From Hydractinia symbiolongicarpus (taxonomy: Eukaryota; Cnidaria; Hydrozoa; Anthoathecata; Hydractiniidae): DNA of 64,000 bases. Shown one piece after another: positions 44,520 to 57,200 of this stretch. The stretch covers positions 16,928,001 through 16,992,000 of the forward strand of contig NC_079884.1 in the NCBI RefSeq assembly GCF_029227915.1, given 5' to 3'. Every line of letters starts with the position of its first letter. Within the stretch, counting starts at the first letter, position 1. The notes under the pieces are model-generated. The model ran no database searches. It was not told the DNA's origin and saw only the letters and a list, made by a program, of their open reading frames with translations. The position numbers and the translations under genes are program-made.

Positions 44520-44870
44520 TGAATTCAGATCGACTTTAAACTCAAGCCTTCATTTTTTACTTCTAACTTAACTTTACTTCTTTTAGCTCAACCCTTCACT
44601 TTCGAATTAACTTCTTGTGGCTTCCAAATTCACTTTTCTACTTCTACTTCTTCACTTTGTCTCTTTTTTCTTTTTCATATGCTTTTTTGAACTACTTTAC
44701 TTTTTCAGTTTTTTCATGACGAAGGGACCGTTCTTTTGTTGTTTTTTGTGTGTCGATGGTAATCCTGTTCCAAATTATATGCTTTTTTAATCTACTCTAC
44801 TTCTCCACTTTGACTTTCCTTGCTTTTAATATTTAAACTTTTTATGAATAAGGGATCGTCGAAAATAAGA
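44520..44870 (-). repeat. Pyrimidine-rich repeat R4, inverted relative to 9470
   Basis: Reverse complement carries TAGAAGTAGAAAAGTGAA, GGAAGCCAC and AAAAATGAAGGCTTGAGTTT, matching 9480-9610. CTTCT/ACTTC-rich on plus. Confidence 0.6.
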
Positions 44871-45499
44871 CATTTTTATCTGCTTCTTCAGTTCGCCTTT
44901 TGTTAAGAACTCTGTCGAGAGATTTTTATATTTGTTTGTTTTTACGCCAAGGAAACTTTCTATTCGAATCCCGTCCTGTCCGAAAGTACGTATTTGGGCG
45001 AATCATACTGCTTATTTTCCATCACGTGGTTTCTAACGGTTGCGAGATAAATGTAAACAAAACAAAAAAACTCGACAAATTCGCACATTCAAGTGGTAAA
45101 AAATATCGTCTTTGCAACAGTCACAGACAGACAGAAGCTCCGTGGAAAAATCCACTATAGATACCAAATAAAAAACAGCGAAAAAGTGAGCGAAATTAAC
45201 CATAAAATTTATTGTTCTTTTTGTCAAAACGTTTTGTTGTTAATTTCACTCAAGCGGGAATAAATAAAACCAATATGTTTTTCATAACAATAGACACATG
45301 CTTAAGGGAATAATAAAAATTGATTACCCGTGACTTTTGTGTAATAAAGTTTACATCATTACACAAAGGTTTTTATATCAGAGCAATAAAATAAATTAAC
45401 TGACTTTTTTAAAACAAAAAATTTTAAATCAATTTGTAAAAGCACACAAAGACAGAATAAAAATAAAAGTTTATGTTACAGCGGCTGTTTCTTTAGAAA

Positions 45500-45775
45500 A
45501 CACATCCACTTTGCCCGTCACAGACACACAAACTGGCGTATTATTATATAGACTAATTGGTGGCCCGTAGATAAATCCACGGATTTGCCCGTCCTTTATT
45601 TATGTCTCGCTACTGCGGTTACCATTTTGCGTGACAGACAGGCAGACGTATACATGTTTTATAATATAGACAGTAACCCGTGGAAAAATCCTTAATATCC
45701 TTTATATATCGCATTTCGTGCTTCCGTAACAAATGGACAAATAGACGTAATACGGCTATTATTAAAGAGACTAGC
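45500..45775 (-). mobile_element. Helitron-like unit remnants
   Basis: Three degenerate ends: near 45545 (ACTAATTGGTGGCCCGTAGA, CTAG mutated), near 45668 (AACCCGTGGAAAAATCC), and at 45771-45774 a preserved CTAG preceded on minus by a GC-rich hairpin with GGCGTTTCGACGCT. Between them are TACGGCTATTATTA words like those starting the 47.5-kb units. Confidence 0.45.
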
Positions 45776-45844
45776 CGGAAGCGTCGAAACGCCGGGTTAA
45801 GCAACAAGCTCACGTAACATTTTAGTGTTTCGGTTGTAATGTAT

Positions 45845-45849
<5 letters not shown>

Positions 45850-45926
<77 letters not shown>
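45850..45926. repeat. TA dinucleotide microsatellite
   Basis: About 38 uninterrupted TA units. The minus-strand frame with alternating Tyr-Ile across it is a product of the repeat, not a gene. Confidence 0.98.
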
Positions 45927-45929
<3 letters not shown>

Positions 45930-45980
45930 CACAAATTGTAGCTATAGGAATAACCAACAAGATAAATGACTACATCAAGA

Positions 45981-46052
45981 ATTAAGTAAAAAGATTTTAT
46001 TATTTAAAATTTTCGTCAGTTCATCGACTGACTTCTTCAGTATCGCTTACAA
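45981..46052 (-). ncRNA. Hammerhead-ribozyme-like motif of the Penelope element
   Basis: On minus: core CTGAAGA (46040-46034, fits CUGANGA), helix II GTCAG / CTGAC (46032-46028 with 46019-46015), GAAA (46014-46011), an AT-rich helix III hairpin, and the triplet ATC ending at 45993 as a possible cleavage site. Helix I can form only partly (GTAA with TTAC). Penelope-like elements are known to carry hammerhead motifs in their terminal repeats. Deviations: an extra A at helix II and a mismatch in helix III, so activity is doubtful. Confidence 0.4.
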
Positions 46053-46175
46053 TACAGTATTAACAATTAAAATATCTTATATAGTGATAAAAATAAATTA
46101 TATACAATTAAATACACAAGGGTTTAAAACTGGTTTCCATCACCATCATCCTAATATCAACTTAACACATGGTTT

Positions 46176-46990
46176 CTACAACTTGCATTTTTCTGTTCTT
46201 TTAGTTCTATTCCAGTCATGAGAACCATTAAGTCCCTGATGTTGTGTGACGAGTGTCCCTATCCAGAATTTTTCTTTATCTAATAGCAAACTATCAATTT
46301 GCCTGTTTGTTAAATTCTCTTCATTGTTCACAACATCAACTATAATAAACCCAATATTTTGCACGGAGGCATTAGGGCATTCATCAATAAAATGTTTCAC
46401 AACTTTGCAAGATGGTATCTTCTTTTTAATGTGGGATTTGTAATTCGAAAGTCGAGGCTTCCAAGCAACGGTGGATCCAACACCCTGCTTACCACATAAT
46501 TTACAAAAAGCAACGTATATAACGTTTTTTGAACTGCAACTGCTTTCGCGACGAATTTTAAATTTCCTGCCAGTTGCTTTTGATACTACAAAAGTGGTTT
46601 CAATTACATAATTCTTGCAGGAGTCGCATTTTTTATTTTTACATTTCACATAACCTGCTGCATTGTCGTTTGATAAATCAGACTTGATGTTGTAAGGATC
46701 AGCACGTAATATTAAATCCCTTAAGTTATTCTCTCTTTTATATGCAACCAATATACTGTTTTCTGGAAACAGCCGCGACAAGTCTGGATGATTACTAATA
46801 ATGGGCATGTGGGTCTGGACAATGGTTTTGATGTCGGGTCTTCTAGGGTTGAACTTTGTGGAGAAGATAACTCTTGTTTTAGAATTATTGCGGGTAATCT
46901 TTTTCCTAGCATCACAGCGTGATATTGTTCCTATATGTTGAAATGTTTTCTTAATGACACTTTTATTATAACCTCTTTTTGTTAAATAAC
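46176..46990 (-). pseudogene. Penelope-like element, C-terminal part with GIY-YIG endonuclease
   Basis: A minus-strand frame from about 46990 (GYNKSVIKKTFQHIGTISR) to the stop at 46176. It contains the connector VQTHMPIISNHPDLSRLFPE and RENNLRDLILRADPYN, the zinc-like CKNKKCDSCKNY, then the GIY-YIG core NVIYVAFCKLCGKQGVGST and the end LLDKEKFWIGTLVTQHQGLN, the hallmark tail of Penelope proteins. Reverse transcriptase is missing upstream, so the copy is 5'-truncated. The frame itself has no stops. The hammerhead-like motif lies just 3' of it. Confidence 0.85.
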
Positions 46991-46994
46991 CACA

Positions 46995-47420
46995 GCGCGC
47001 GCAATAGCTCTAGTTATGTTTAAGAGTTTTCCAGAACGAGATTTATATATCCGTACATTGTTTACAAGGAAAAATGATCGAATTCAATCTATAGAAAGTA
47101 GTCAGAAGAAAAAGGGATTGAAAGTAAACCTACAAACTTCACACCATCACCTCCAAACCAAAAAAAATGGCCGTCGTTAGCGTAGCATGTTTCCCTCGTC
47201 GGCATGCTGAGACCGCGAAGAACTTGAATTAGTTATAAGTAAAAATAGAGCCTTGTGATTGGTCTATTGCGCGAAAGCAATCAAAACAAAGCTGGTAAAA
47301 ACGGGGTCTGCCAGAGATCCGAAATAAAGCTGCAGGGTCGCTGGGATTTTCCGTATGTCTCGCTACTTGCGACGCCATGTTGCGCAGAGACAGACAAAAT
47401 ACGGCTATTATAATTGAGAA
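46995..47420. other. GC-richer spacer
   Basis: Contains a plus-strand ATG frame (MAVVSVACFPRRHAETAKNL, 47168-47230) with no recognised family. Its right end has words shared with the Helitron-like units (CGCAGAGACAGAC, ACGGCTATTATAA). Confidence 0.3.
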
Positions 47421-47821
47421 AGTCGTTACCCGTGGAAGAATCCACGGGGTCGCCGGTCTTTTATATTTCGCAAGAGACTAGTCGTTAGCCCGTGGAAAAA
47501 TCCATGGTGTCGTCCGTCAGTTTACCCGTCGCAACAAAGTGGACAAAAATATACCGCATTTGAAATTCGTGTTTCTGTAACATCATTTTCTAACTCAGCG
47601 GGGGATCCGCGCAGAGACAGACGACGGCTATTATTATAGAGACTAGTCGTTAACCCATGGAAAAATCCATGGGGTCACCCGTACTTTATATTAACCTGTC
47701 GCAACAAAGTGGATAAAAATATATCGCATTTAATATTTGTGTTTCCGTAACATGATTTTCTAACTCAGCAGGGGGGTCCGCGCAGAGACAGACAGACAGA
47801 ATACGGCTATTATTATAGAGA
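47420..47821 (-). mobile_element. Tandem array of Helitron-like units
   Basis: Two units of about 165-179 bp (47478-47642 and 47643-47821) plus a partial one at 47420-47477. Each unit, read on minus, begins TCTCTATAATAATAGCCGT and ends with a hairpin containing CATGGATTTTTCCA(C/T)GG, then CGACTAG. The CTAG of one unit is joined directly to the TC of the next. Helitrons have TC and CTRR termini and are known to form such head-to-tail arrays. No coding capacity. Confidence 0.6.
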
Positions 47822-47829
47822 TATGAACA

Positions 47830-48535
47830 CGCAAAATTTACAGGATTCTTGGTAGTGGAAGAAAAAAGCCAACAAATATTTAACAGAAAATACCCGAATT
47901 TCGAAAATGTTTTTAAATGTTATGATAAAAAAAACTTTTGAAAATAAAGATTTTTATGTTAATTCTGTCTGTTTCTCTGTGTTGACATATGTGATTTTAT
48001 TGTCCACAATTTCCACGACAACGGCTAATAAACATCTCCATAAAAATGTTCCGATTTTTTTAAACTAAATTTTTAAAAGAAGCTACATACATAAATTAAC
48101 TACATAATATTCATGGTAAATTATTTTTTGTGCAGCGGAGCAAAACCCTTTTCTCATTATTATAGGCAAATATGTATGGCGAATACATAAGATTAAGAAC
48201 ATTTTTCAAAAATATAAAAATGATTAGTAGTAGATAATGCGTAGTACACATTGCCATGTTGTAGGTCAGGAAATCTACGTTTTTAACCCTGCCAGTGAAC
48301 ATGCGACTCAAGTGACAGAAATGAAAATTATTTCTATATATATCTGGAAACATTTTCTACATCAACATCTATATTTTTTATTTATAAGGCAATTTAAATT
48401 CTGACAAGTGGTTGTCGTGAAATCGTCGACACATGCTTAAAATCTTTAAATATATATTATTCATTATTTCTTATTCAATTTCTTGACATATATACAAATA
48501 ATTTCCTGATAATTTACGTTTCTGAAACTTGACCT
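47830..48535. other. Non-coding DNA, nothing recognised
   Basis: AT-rich with no supported gene or element. Confidence 0.4.
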
Positions 48536-48539
48536 GAAC

Positions 48540-49700
48540 TGTACACTAACGCTGTATACCATGCTTAAGTCCAGCTCTAGCTAAGAATCTAGCCTAATTT
48601 ATTGCTTTTCTTTTAAAGTTTTTTTCAGTTTGGTATGACAACTTTTTATCCTACCCAAAATTATTTATTTTTATGTTGTGGGTTTGTGGTGACTATCTAG
48701 CTAGCTGTTTATTTACATCTGGCTAAAAATTAAAAAAAGTATCCACATGCAGTTTAGCTACACCAAAACTCTTAATAATTCTTATGCTAAATGCGGTAAA
48801 GTGCTACATTTGTTTTAGAAAAAGTATTACGCCTATACAGATGTGCTACATTGTATACATGTACTAAGCGATTAGCCTGTGTTAACGACAGGCCCTTAAC
48901 TGCATTTCTATTTAACCGAAGTTGCGCTAAAGTTATGTGAGACATTGTTAACCTGTACTAAGCGCTCACCCTGGATTAAAATTTCAAAGGGAACATTTTG
49001 TGAAAAATAAAAAGGGTTGGTCTCTGTTTCTGCTATGACAGGAGCACAACATGTAAACTGTGTTTTTATTTTAGCTAAAGTTGTCGGAAAGTTATTTTTT
49101 GAAAAATATATATTACGTCCGAAACACCTTAATGCTGTGTGCGCTTCACTTTATTTATGATATACTGCATTAAAGCGCTCCACCTAAAAGTGTGGCACAG
49201 TTTATAATATGTATTAATCACTCCACTGGGCGTTTAACGCTGGGTAACACAGATACTTGTGGCTTAACAAAGCATTTCAATGTCGGGTCCCCCAGCTAGG
49301 CAGTATAATACAAAAATTTTGATATCCACAAAAAAAGTTAACTAGGCAATGTGTGCTGTAAATTTATAAGCTTATAATATGCACCTGTAAAGTTTTGTAT
49401 ATATTTTGTATATATATTCCAACCTTGTGGTCTAATAACTACGACACTCATGCAAATGGGAGATCAAGGTTCAAGTCCTAGACAGGGCTAGCAAAAACAT
49501 AATTATCCTGGATCTAGAACAACCTGGTAATAATAAGTATATAATATGTATATAGCTATTTTGAGGATAATAAGTATCCTTTGAATCATCGAGGGTAGTG
49601 TTGCATACATTCATCACTTTCATTAATAGAGCAAAAAATTGCCATGTTAAGAAAAGGCACTATATTTTTTCGTCTTATCTCAAATCATTTAGATTAAGAC
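48540..49700 (+). repeat. Dispersed repeat R2, copy C, uninterrupted, ending in a tRNA-derived SINE
   Basis: Colinear with copy A, with copy B left (10020-10841) and then with copy B right (33980-34140), with no break at the point where the Polinton-like element inserted in copy B. It is the reference for that insertion. No coding capacity. Confidence 0.75.
49421..49530 (+). repeat. tRNA-derived SINE segment with A- and B-box-like words
   Basis: TGGTCTAATAACTACG resembles a tRNA 5' part with A box, and GGTTCAAGTCC (49468-49478) is a good B box, 40 bp apart. It is followed by CTAGACAGGGC. A second copy is split between 10815-10841 and 33980-34015. Not a functional tRNA: no clean cloverleaf. 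Confidence 0.55.
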
Positions 49701-52020
49701 TAACTACGAATTTTCAACCTAGAGAACCCTGTCCCCAGCACCGCAACCTTATCTATATTGTTGCGGACCTAAGCGATGCCCATTTTCTGATGTCAATAGT
49801 CTGGGTATATATAACATTTTGTCCATTTTCCTTGCATATGGGTGAAATTTTTATTGGAGTACCAACTTGTAAGCGTTTGGACTCAAGACACTCAAACTAA
49901 AGCCACAGTCAGTTCTTGTGCACGCAGCAATCAATTGAACGAAATTAGCACGTGCCAATCTTATTTCCTAAGATAGTTTTGACAGATCTCCAAAATTAGG
50001 GAAATAAAACAGATAAAAGGTCCAGGTACAAAGTTTTGAAAACATAGCTACCAAGCAACAAATTGTTGTGGTTTGGCTTTTCTGTACGCAGTGACTTTTT
50101 GTTGCAGGATTTATATTTTAGTTGTCATGAAAATTTGTGTGATATGCGTTAGCTAGCTAAAAAGGACAAAGAAAAATGCTTCAAGACCCAGCATTGAATG
50201 TAAATATACAGCATTGTTTATTAAAATGGTATTTCCTATCACAATAAGTTTAGTTACTACAGTAAGAAATAGACTTTCAATGAAAGAACACCAGAAAACG
50301 CTATACCCACCTACCATCGGCTATACTTTTTCGACCGATGAAAAACACAAAGCAACACAAATTTAACTTAAAAAATGATCTACTTTTGTTTGAAGTTTTT
50401 GATAGAGGTGAGTTCGTAACGTTTTTATTTGAATGATAAAAAAAGAAAGGTTTTTTCATTTTGTTGCATGATATGATAAATAGCTTATGTCTCTGATTTA
50501 TTTTTTAGATTATGCAACTAGACGTGGCATTTTGTTGGAAAAAAAGTCATTATCACAAATCACAAAGTTTGCTGGATATCAGTCTTTTTTTAAGAAACTA
50601 ATATATTAATAGCCATGTTCCTGTGGAATAATTAACTGAATGTCTCGTTAAAGACATAGAACACAGTAATTTGAATTTTTAGAACTTAAAATCTGCATTA
50701 TTCTATATTTATACCCCTTGAAACAAAACATTCAAGAATATAAGCAGGTGCAAGAAAAAATAAATAAAAATAAAAATACAAAATGTCGAAAAAAATCAAA
50801 GGTGTCTAACAACTGTTACGTAAAAACCGTACCGAAATCTGATAAAACTATATACTTGCTTTGCCATTCCAGAAGTACACCAGGGAAAAAAGTATACCAG
50901 ACATTAAAAAAAATCCAACATTTTTTGTTAAGTCATACAAAATCAGCTATTCAGTCTATTGCATACAGCAATCCTTTCAAAGTTATACTCAAAATATAAA
51001 AAAATCAATAGTTGAGAACACATAAAAGAGTAATATAAAAACTGGAATCATTTTGGTATATTGTATATCTACCGCAATATTTCAATCCGAAATATTAAAA
51101 GAAACAGTTTGCCTTACTGACACGAACTTATAATCAAGAAAATCAATTATTTTGATTTAATGCATCAGAAAAAAGTACAAGCAAGCTGTGCATGATAACA
51201 ATGCAGCGTTTTCGAATTTCAGAATCGAATATATTTCAAACGATAACGTAACAGATGTAAACATTGATTTAAGTTTGTTTACATTTAAGTTTATTATAAC
51301 GATAACATCAACACTGAATTCGTAGTGTTAAAAACAGTAACATCGGAAAAATTACTTTTGCTTTTATATAAATTCTTCTCTAGGATATACATGTTGTATT
51401 TTATAAGAATAGTGTTTTCTTTGTATTAGACTGAATGTTCTTAACTATCTTGACAAATCCTACCCTCATTATTCTTAATATATTCTTAGCATGGCTATGG
51501 CCTGAAAATATATAATGCCTTAAAGCTTGCTATAAGTTGCTATAGCTATTGACAAATTCTTTTTATATTCAGAACAAACAATTGAGGTTGGAAATATTCT
51601 TAGGACATTTTTAACTTCTGACTCAATTTTAGAGTACATTCTTAAAAAAAAACATTGCTTAAAGAAAATATGTTCAGGCTCAAGGCACAACAAGGAACTT
51701 AATATTTAAGGGAAAGTTTAGCTCTGGTTAAAACGGTTAAAAAATAATTATTTTGTGACTAGGAAATAAGTTTCCACATTTGTAACAACTGGTATCAAAT
51801 TTGGTCTTGATCTTAATACACATAGCTTTAGAATTGGAAAGCATTTGTAGCAGCACTTTGCAGCGTCCCAGATCTCACCATTAAGGTTATAGGCAGGTGG
51901 TCTAGTGCCCATTACTGGAGATATATTTATCTTTGAAGCAAAGTGCTAACACTGGTGTTCTAACATGGTCAACCTCATATAGGACATCCATAGAGAATTT
52001 ATAAGTGCAATTTGCGTTAA
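49700..52020. other. Non-coding DNA, nothing recognised
   Basis: Long AT-rich stretch. Open frames at 49598-49900 and 50718-50999 have no motif and lysine/asparagine composition driven by base content. Confidence 0.4.
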
Positions 52021-52029
52021 TAGTTATAA

Positions 52030-52480
52030 CTAGTCGATAAGGCCTGTGGAGAAATCCACTTAGGCAAGAGGGACAATGTAAAAATTGGTTATTTTAGATC
52101 TTTTGCTGATGTCAGCAGTGCATATGCAAAAACAAATTGACGAAATTCAGTTTATCCGTTGTCTCTATTGCGTAGAGCTCGACACGTTCATGAAGAGAAT
52201 GTATGTGATCATGTGATTTTGATGAACGGTTAATGATATATAAGGGTTTAAAAATTATGATGACGTCAGCAAAGACCCGCAAAAACACACGAAATTATTT
52301 TTTAGAAATTTGTATACCTGCTACCTTCGTATAGGTCTTTAAACGCTGATCAAGAAAATGTATAGGATCATGTACTTTTGACAAATGGTTACAGAGATAT
52401 GGGGGTTTAAATGATTTTTGATGATGTCATCAACCCGTCCATTCCGAAACGGATTCAGGGACCCAGGTTTAAGAAAATTA
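52030..52480 (-). mobile_element. Short non-autonomous Helitron-like element, 3' end at 52030
   Basis: On minus ends with the hairpin GCCTAAGTGGATTTCTCCAC (52065-52046), then GGCCTTATCGA, then CTAG and T. The body matches 42197-42440 (TTTTGCTGA(T/C)GTCAGC), and its inner part (AAACGCTGATCAAGAAAATG) is the reverse of words at 8930-9130. Near 52438-52460, CCGTCCATTCCGAAACGGAT is an imperfect palindrome. Confidence 0.5.
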
Positions 52481-54295
52481 CCCAAATTGGTCCTATCTGG
52501 TCCCTATTTACCCATGCGGTGAAAAATCATTGATGTCACCACGTCGTTTCCAAGTTATTTGGCCTCAAATATTTAAGTGCACTGTAATGGCTTTATTAAT
52601 TTAATATAGGATATTGACGTTAGTAGTAGTGTTATTGACGTCGCGCCGTTACGTCATAAAATTTAACATTTGAGACATGCTTTTTTCGGTGACTTCAGAG
52701 AAAATTTCGGCGACATCAAAGGAAAATGACGATATCCACTATGACCGTCACATACACTCCGTATTATTATAAGAGATTTGACAGACATGCTCCTGTGGTT
52801 ATGCACACAATCCGTGTTTTAATATGGAGACTAAGGGTATTATTATTACTTTGTGTTTATATTTGTGAAGTTCGTTTTGCTTTCTATAGTAACGGTAAAA
52901 TAGTCGATATCTACTATAGGCATCTCTGTATATATAATGTGTACTCATATAAGTTGCTACTCTCCAAGAAAGTTACAGCTTTTTACGGCTTTTTTTTATA
53001 ACTTTTTGAGATAAGAATTACCAAAAAATATGAGACAATAAACGCTTTTGATTCACTGATACCAGTATCCAAGAGACTTCGCTTTTCTAATGCTAAAAAG
53101 GAGTCTTTGAAATATGGCAGCAAATACATCAAGAAAGAGAAAAACAACAACTTTTATACAAATTGAAAAAAAATTTACATATTTAAAAGATCAATATTCA
53201 ATAAGATCAATTTGACAATATGCTTTTGTTAAAAATTTTTTGCTGACAGGGAGTTATCATAGCACAAAGTCAAGGGCGTATTTTTTAGTTCAGATTTTTT
53301 GTTCCTCTTGGAAATAACATCTTTTAGGCAATTTATGTATCTTTTAGAACACATTTTTTTTAAAAAAAAAAATTGTACTTTTGTCGTGATTTGGAGATAT
53401 TTTAGATAACTGAGTGTATGTCAAAAGGGGTTACAGTATCCTCAAAAGTTGCTGATATTTTAAAAGTTTGTATTTTTACAGACTAAAACCTTAGGGTGAA
53501 TTTTAGGAGATTTAAGGAGAAATTAGGAGATTTTGAAGTCACATTTAAGAAAAAAACACACTAAAAAAACATAAAAATTATTCCATATTATAAGAGATTT
53601 TGTTGAAATTTTTGAAGTTACTAATATATAATCAAGCCTTATCTCTTTTGAGTGTCAGGAGGCTGTTCCTTTGAAATTAGAGTAACTGTATTTTATTATA
53701 ATAAGCTGAGTGTGTGACAGGATAGTGTGTGTGTTCATATTTCTTTGAATTTGCCAAAAAGGCATGTCTCAAATGTTAAACGCAACGAAGTCAAATAATT
53801 TAACGTATTTTATTTTGTGAGTCCACATCCAGTAGTAGCAGTAGTAGTAATATTTATATGCCTTTATGCTTCTCCACATGGCCCCTTAGTGTTTCCTTTG
53901 CTCCTTCATGCTTCCAAAAGGGGATGCAGGAAGGCCACAAATGCGTCTTCATGTTTCCCATGGCCTGTTATGGGCTGTGGACTTATATTTTTCACCACTA
54001 TAAATGAGGCGATAGGCGAAGTGTTACTTTGTGAATTTGCTAAAGAAGGCTTAGCTTAAAAGTTTAGATTACCTGGTAGTCTGAGATTTATTTTATCGCT
54101 AAGTTTAAAATTGTATATTTGTCTTCAAAATACTACTTTTTGTATGAAATAATTGGTTATCTTTGTCTCAAACGCTCCAACAATCCTATAATTATTTTCA
54201 AGACATAGTTGTGTGAGGCTAAATTTAAGTTGGGCTATATATGATTCTTTTGTATATAAAGATATGTACACTACCTAATTTTGTTTTGTTTTCCG
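52480..54295. other. Non-coding DNA, nothing recognised
   Basis: AT-rich with open frames of 91 and 80 codons lacking motifs. Confidence 0.4.
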
Positions 54296-54299
54296 CCAT

Positions 54300-57200
54300 A
54301 GGTAAAAGGTGCCAACATAACTTTCTGTCTTAATGAGCTAAAGCAGTCAAAACAAAAGGTATACATCTTTTATTATTATTACTAAAGGAATTTATTCAGT
54401 TTTTATAATCATAGTAATATTAAATTTTTTTACTTTCTTTTTTCAGACTAATAAAAATTCTGCACCTGATTCAGTTAAAGAAGACCTTGGAAGGTAAATA
54501 ATTAAGGTCATCCTGAATTAATGACAATTTTTGTTTTTTTGCAGTATTAAGACAAATAAGGTTTTTATTTATGTACACATGATTATGAGTCTTTTAGCTT
54601 GTGGAAATTAAAATTCTTAACAAAAGGGGGTTTTACATCTTTTTTAACATTGTTATTCATAGATATTGAGTTCTGCACCATTGAACATGTTCAGATGGAA
54701 GCAGGAATAGCAACAGTTACTATGGACCCAAGTGTCGAAAAGGATATGACTACAACTGTGCAAATTGATTCCAGTCGTCGCAGTAACTGTTATGGGAGAT
54801 GGTAAGGTCTTAAATATATGTGTTATAAAAAATGCATTCAAACCTTTTTGCATACGTCTTTTCCTACTTCTGTGATTAATAAGGTTAAGACTTTATTGAT
54901 AAACAAATTATATGGCTTGAAGAGAAGGGACTTTACGAAGAGAAGGGATTACGAAGGGATTTTCCATGCTTGAACTATATTGCTGTAGTGTTTATTCAAA
55001 CCAGTCATACATTTTTTTACAGGATGCTACAGGAACAAGATATAGAGGCCATGAGGGAAACTCTTCTACTAATGGATAATGCTGTTTGGGTTAAACAAGT
55101 CAACCTTATTGTTGACTATTTAAATAAAGTTTTCTCTGGTCAAGTATTCTCAAAGAGACAGAGTATATTTTATGGACCTGGAGCATTATCATTTGAATAT
55201 GGAAAAATTAAAATTTCTAAACCCTTCAGAATGTGTTGTGCCAGGTGATGAGAGCCATACTTTAGACATTGTGAAAACTATCCTGAAAAAATTTGTTGAC
55301 GCTTCTAATGATTATGTGTGGAATGTAAGTTATGTATTTTATATTAAATGCCACTTTTTTGAAAACTGCTCCTTACATCTTAATGCTTAAAGAACAATAT
55401 GCCCTTTGCATTTACATACGCTCCTGACATGTAAATTACGAGCACAACTTCACAAATATTAAATTGTGCTTAAAACTGATATCCCAGAAACACCCTGTTA
55501 GTCACATATTTTTGCACAAAAAAATAAGGCACGAAAAGCTGCTACATTCAATTTTTTTTAAGTCTTTTTATAACATTTTAAATAACGTTTTATATTATCT
55601 CATCTTCTTTTATTGGTAAATACGGTATAAAGGCATCATATTTCTTCTTCAACCACAATTGGATTGACAACTACAGTGTATATATTTTGATATTACGTTT
55701 TTATAAGTTCTTCTTCCAGAAACTGTGAAGTATGTTATAAAAAATAAATTTAAAATAGATGACAAAACTTTTATTATTTTTCTGAAAGTAATGTCAATGA
55801 AGAACTTCTGGGATTTCATAAATATTCCAGTGATGTATATGATTATGCCTGTTTGGATGGCGAAGACAATGTTAGCATAGTATTGAGTGCCTACTTCAAT
55901 TATGCAGTGAAATTAAATTTGATATATTCGGAAAACATTGCAAAACCCAGTCTGAGGAGCAACACACACAAAATTTTAGCGAGCAGTAGACCGTCTGAAA
56001 GCTATAAGAGGAGTCAAAGTTTGCATGTCTTTTTGTTTGTTTGAGAGGATAGTTAAGATAAGGAGGATTATAACTAAACATTTGCAAACCAGGCAATAGA
56101 CCTCCACCAACAAATTATTGTCGAATCGTACTTGAATTAAATTTAACTTCTGTTACAATGATAGTGTTCTTTCTGCATGCTGCCAACCAATACATTAAGT
56201 TCATGTCCAGCTACACAATGCATTATAAATGATGCTTGGTACTGTGACAGCTCTATTGGGAACTATGCCTGTGTAGAGAGCGACGGAGAGGTACTGTTTT
56301 TTCTATATTTAGACATGCAAAGTGCTGAGGTAGAAAGGCGTTACTTTGTCACAGTTTAGTGCGACTATGTTGGATATTTTGGTTCTTTTAGTCAACAGAC
56401 AATCTTGTATCAAATGAAGAAAAAAGTCAAGTCAAGCCAACAATTCAGCTAAAACAGAAACGATGGCAAATAGTTTGCCCTGTGTGTGGCAGGTAACAAA
56501 TTAGTACTTTTAAAAATATGCTGAGAAAGTAAAATTTATTACAAATTAGAACAGAAGAAAGGCATAAAATTATTTATTGTATTATTAATTTTGTTGTTTG
56601 TACTTTCTAGTTCACGCATGATGTTAAAAAAACATTTGATGAAAGTCCACAACTGGTCGGAATATAAAGCTGCTGGAGCAAGGTTGGAATTCGGTTTTAA
56701 ATCGAAAGAGAAAGAGAGTGGGAGAGTTCGAAAGAAAGCAAGCTAAAAGAATTTATTTGCCACACCACTGCTCATTTGTTATGGTCAAAAAGTGGTTCTC
56801 AGAATGGACAATCATTTAAGGGAATTCCATCATCTAGTCGGTGACATGTTTAAAAGAAAATTACAGGAATCGGTATTGGTAAATGTGGATGAACTGGGAC
56901 AGGAGACAGAGTAAACAATGAGGAGGAAAATGCGCCTGTTTGTCGAGGAGAAGAAGAAATGGCTTGTCAGACGAAAGAGGAGGAAAATGACCTGTTTGTC
57001 AAGAAAAAGAAACGCCTTGTCAGACAGAAAAGGATCTTGACCAAGCGCACGAAACTACTCAGAGGGAGGACGATTCCCGTGGAAAGAAAATTTTAGCAGA
57101 AATAGAAATTTTGGAAGAAACAACTGAATTATGGTAAGTGTTTATCACTTAGGATTTTTTATTTTGAATTTCGTAGTCTAAATTTCCAATTGTTTTAACT

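Noticed and set aside
45619-45960. 113-codon minus-strand open frame with a long Tyr-Ile repeat
   Set aside because: It is produced by translating the TA microsatellite; no protein family has this composition.
47168-47230. MAVVSVACFPRRHAETAKNL-type frame as NDUFA9 exon 1 (presequence)
   Set aside because: It is on the plus strand while the gene is on minus, and ends in a stop without a donor.
49421-49530. Functional tRNA gene
   Set aside because: A- and B-box-like words are present but I could not fold a clean cloverleaf, and the segment is part of a dispersed repeat.
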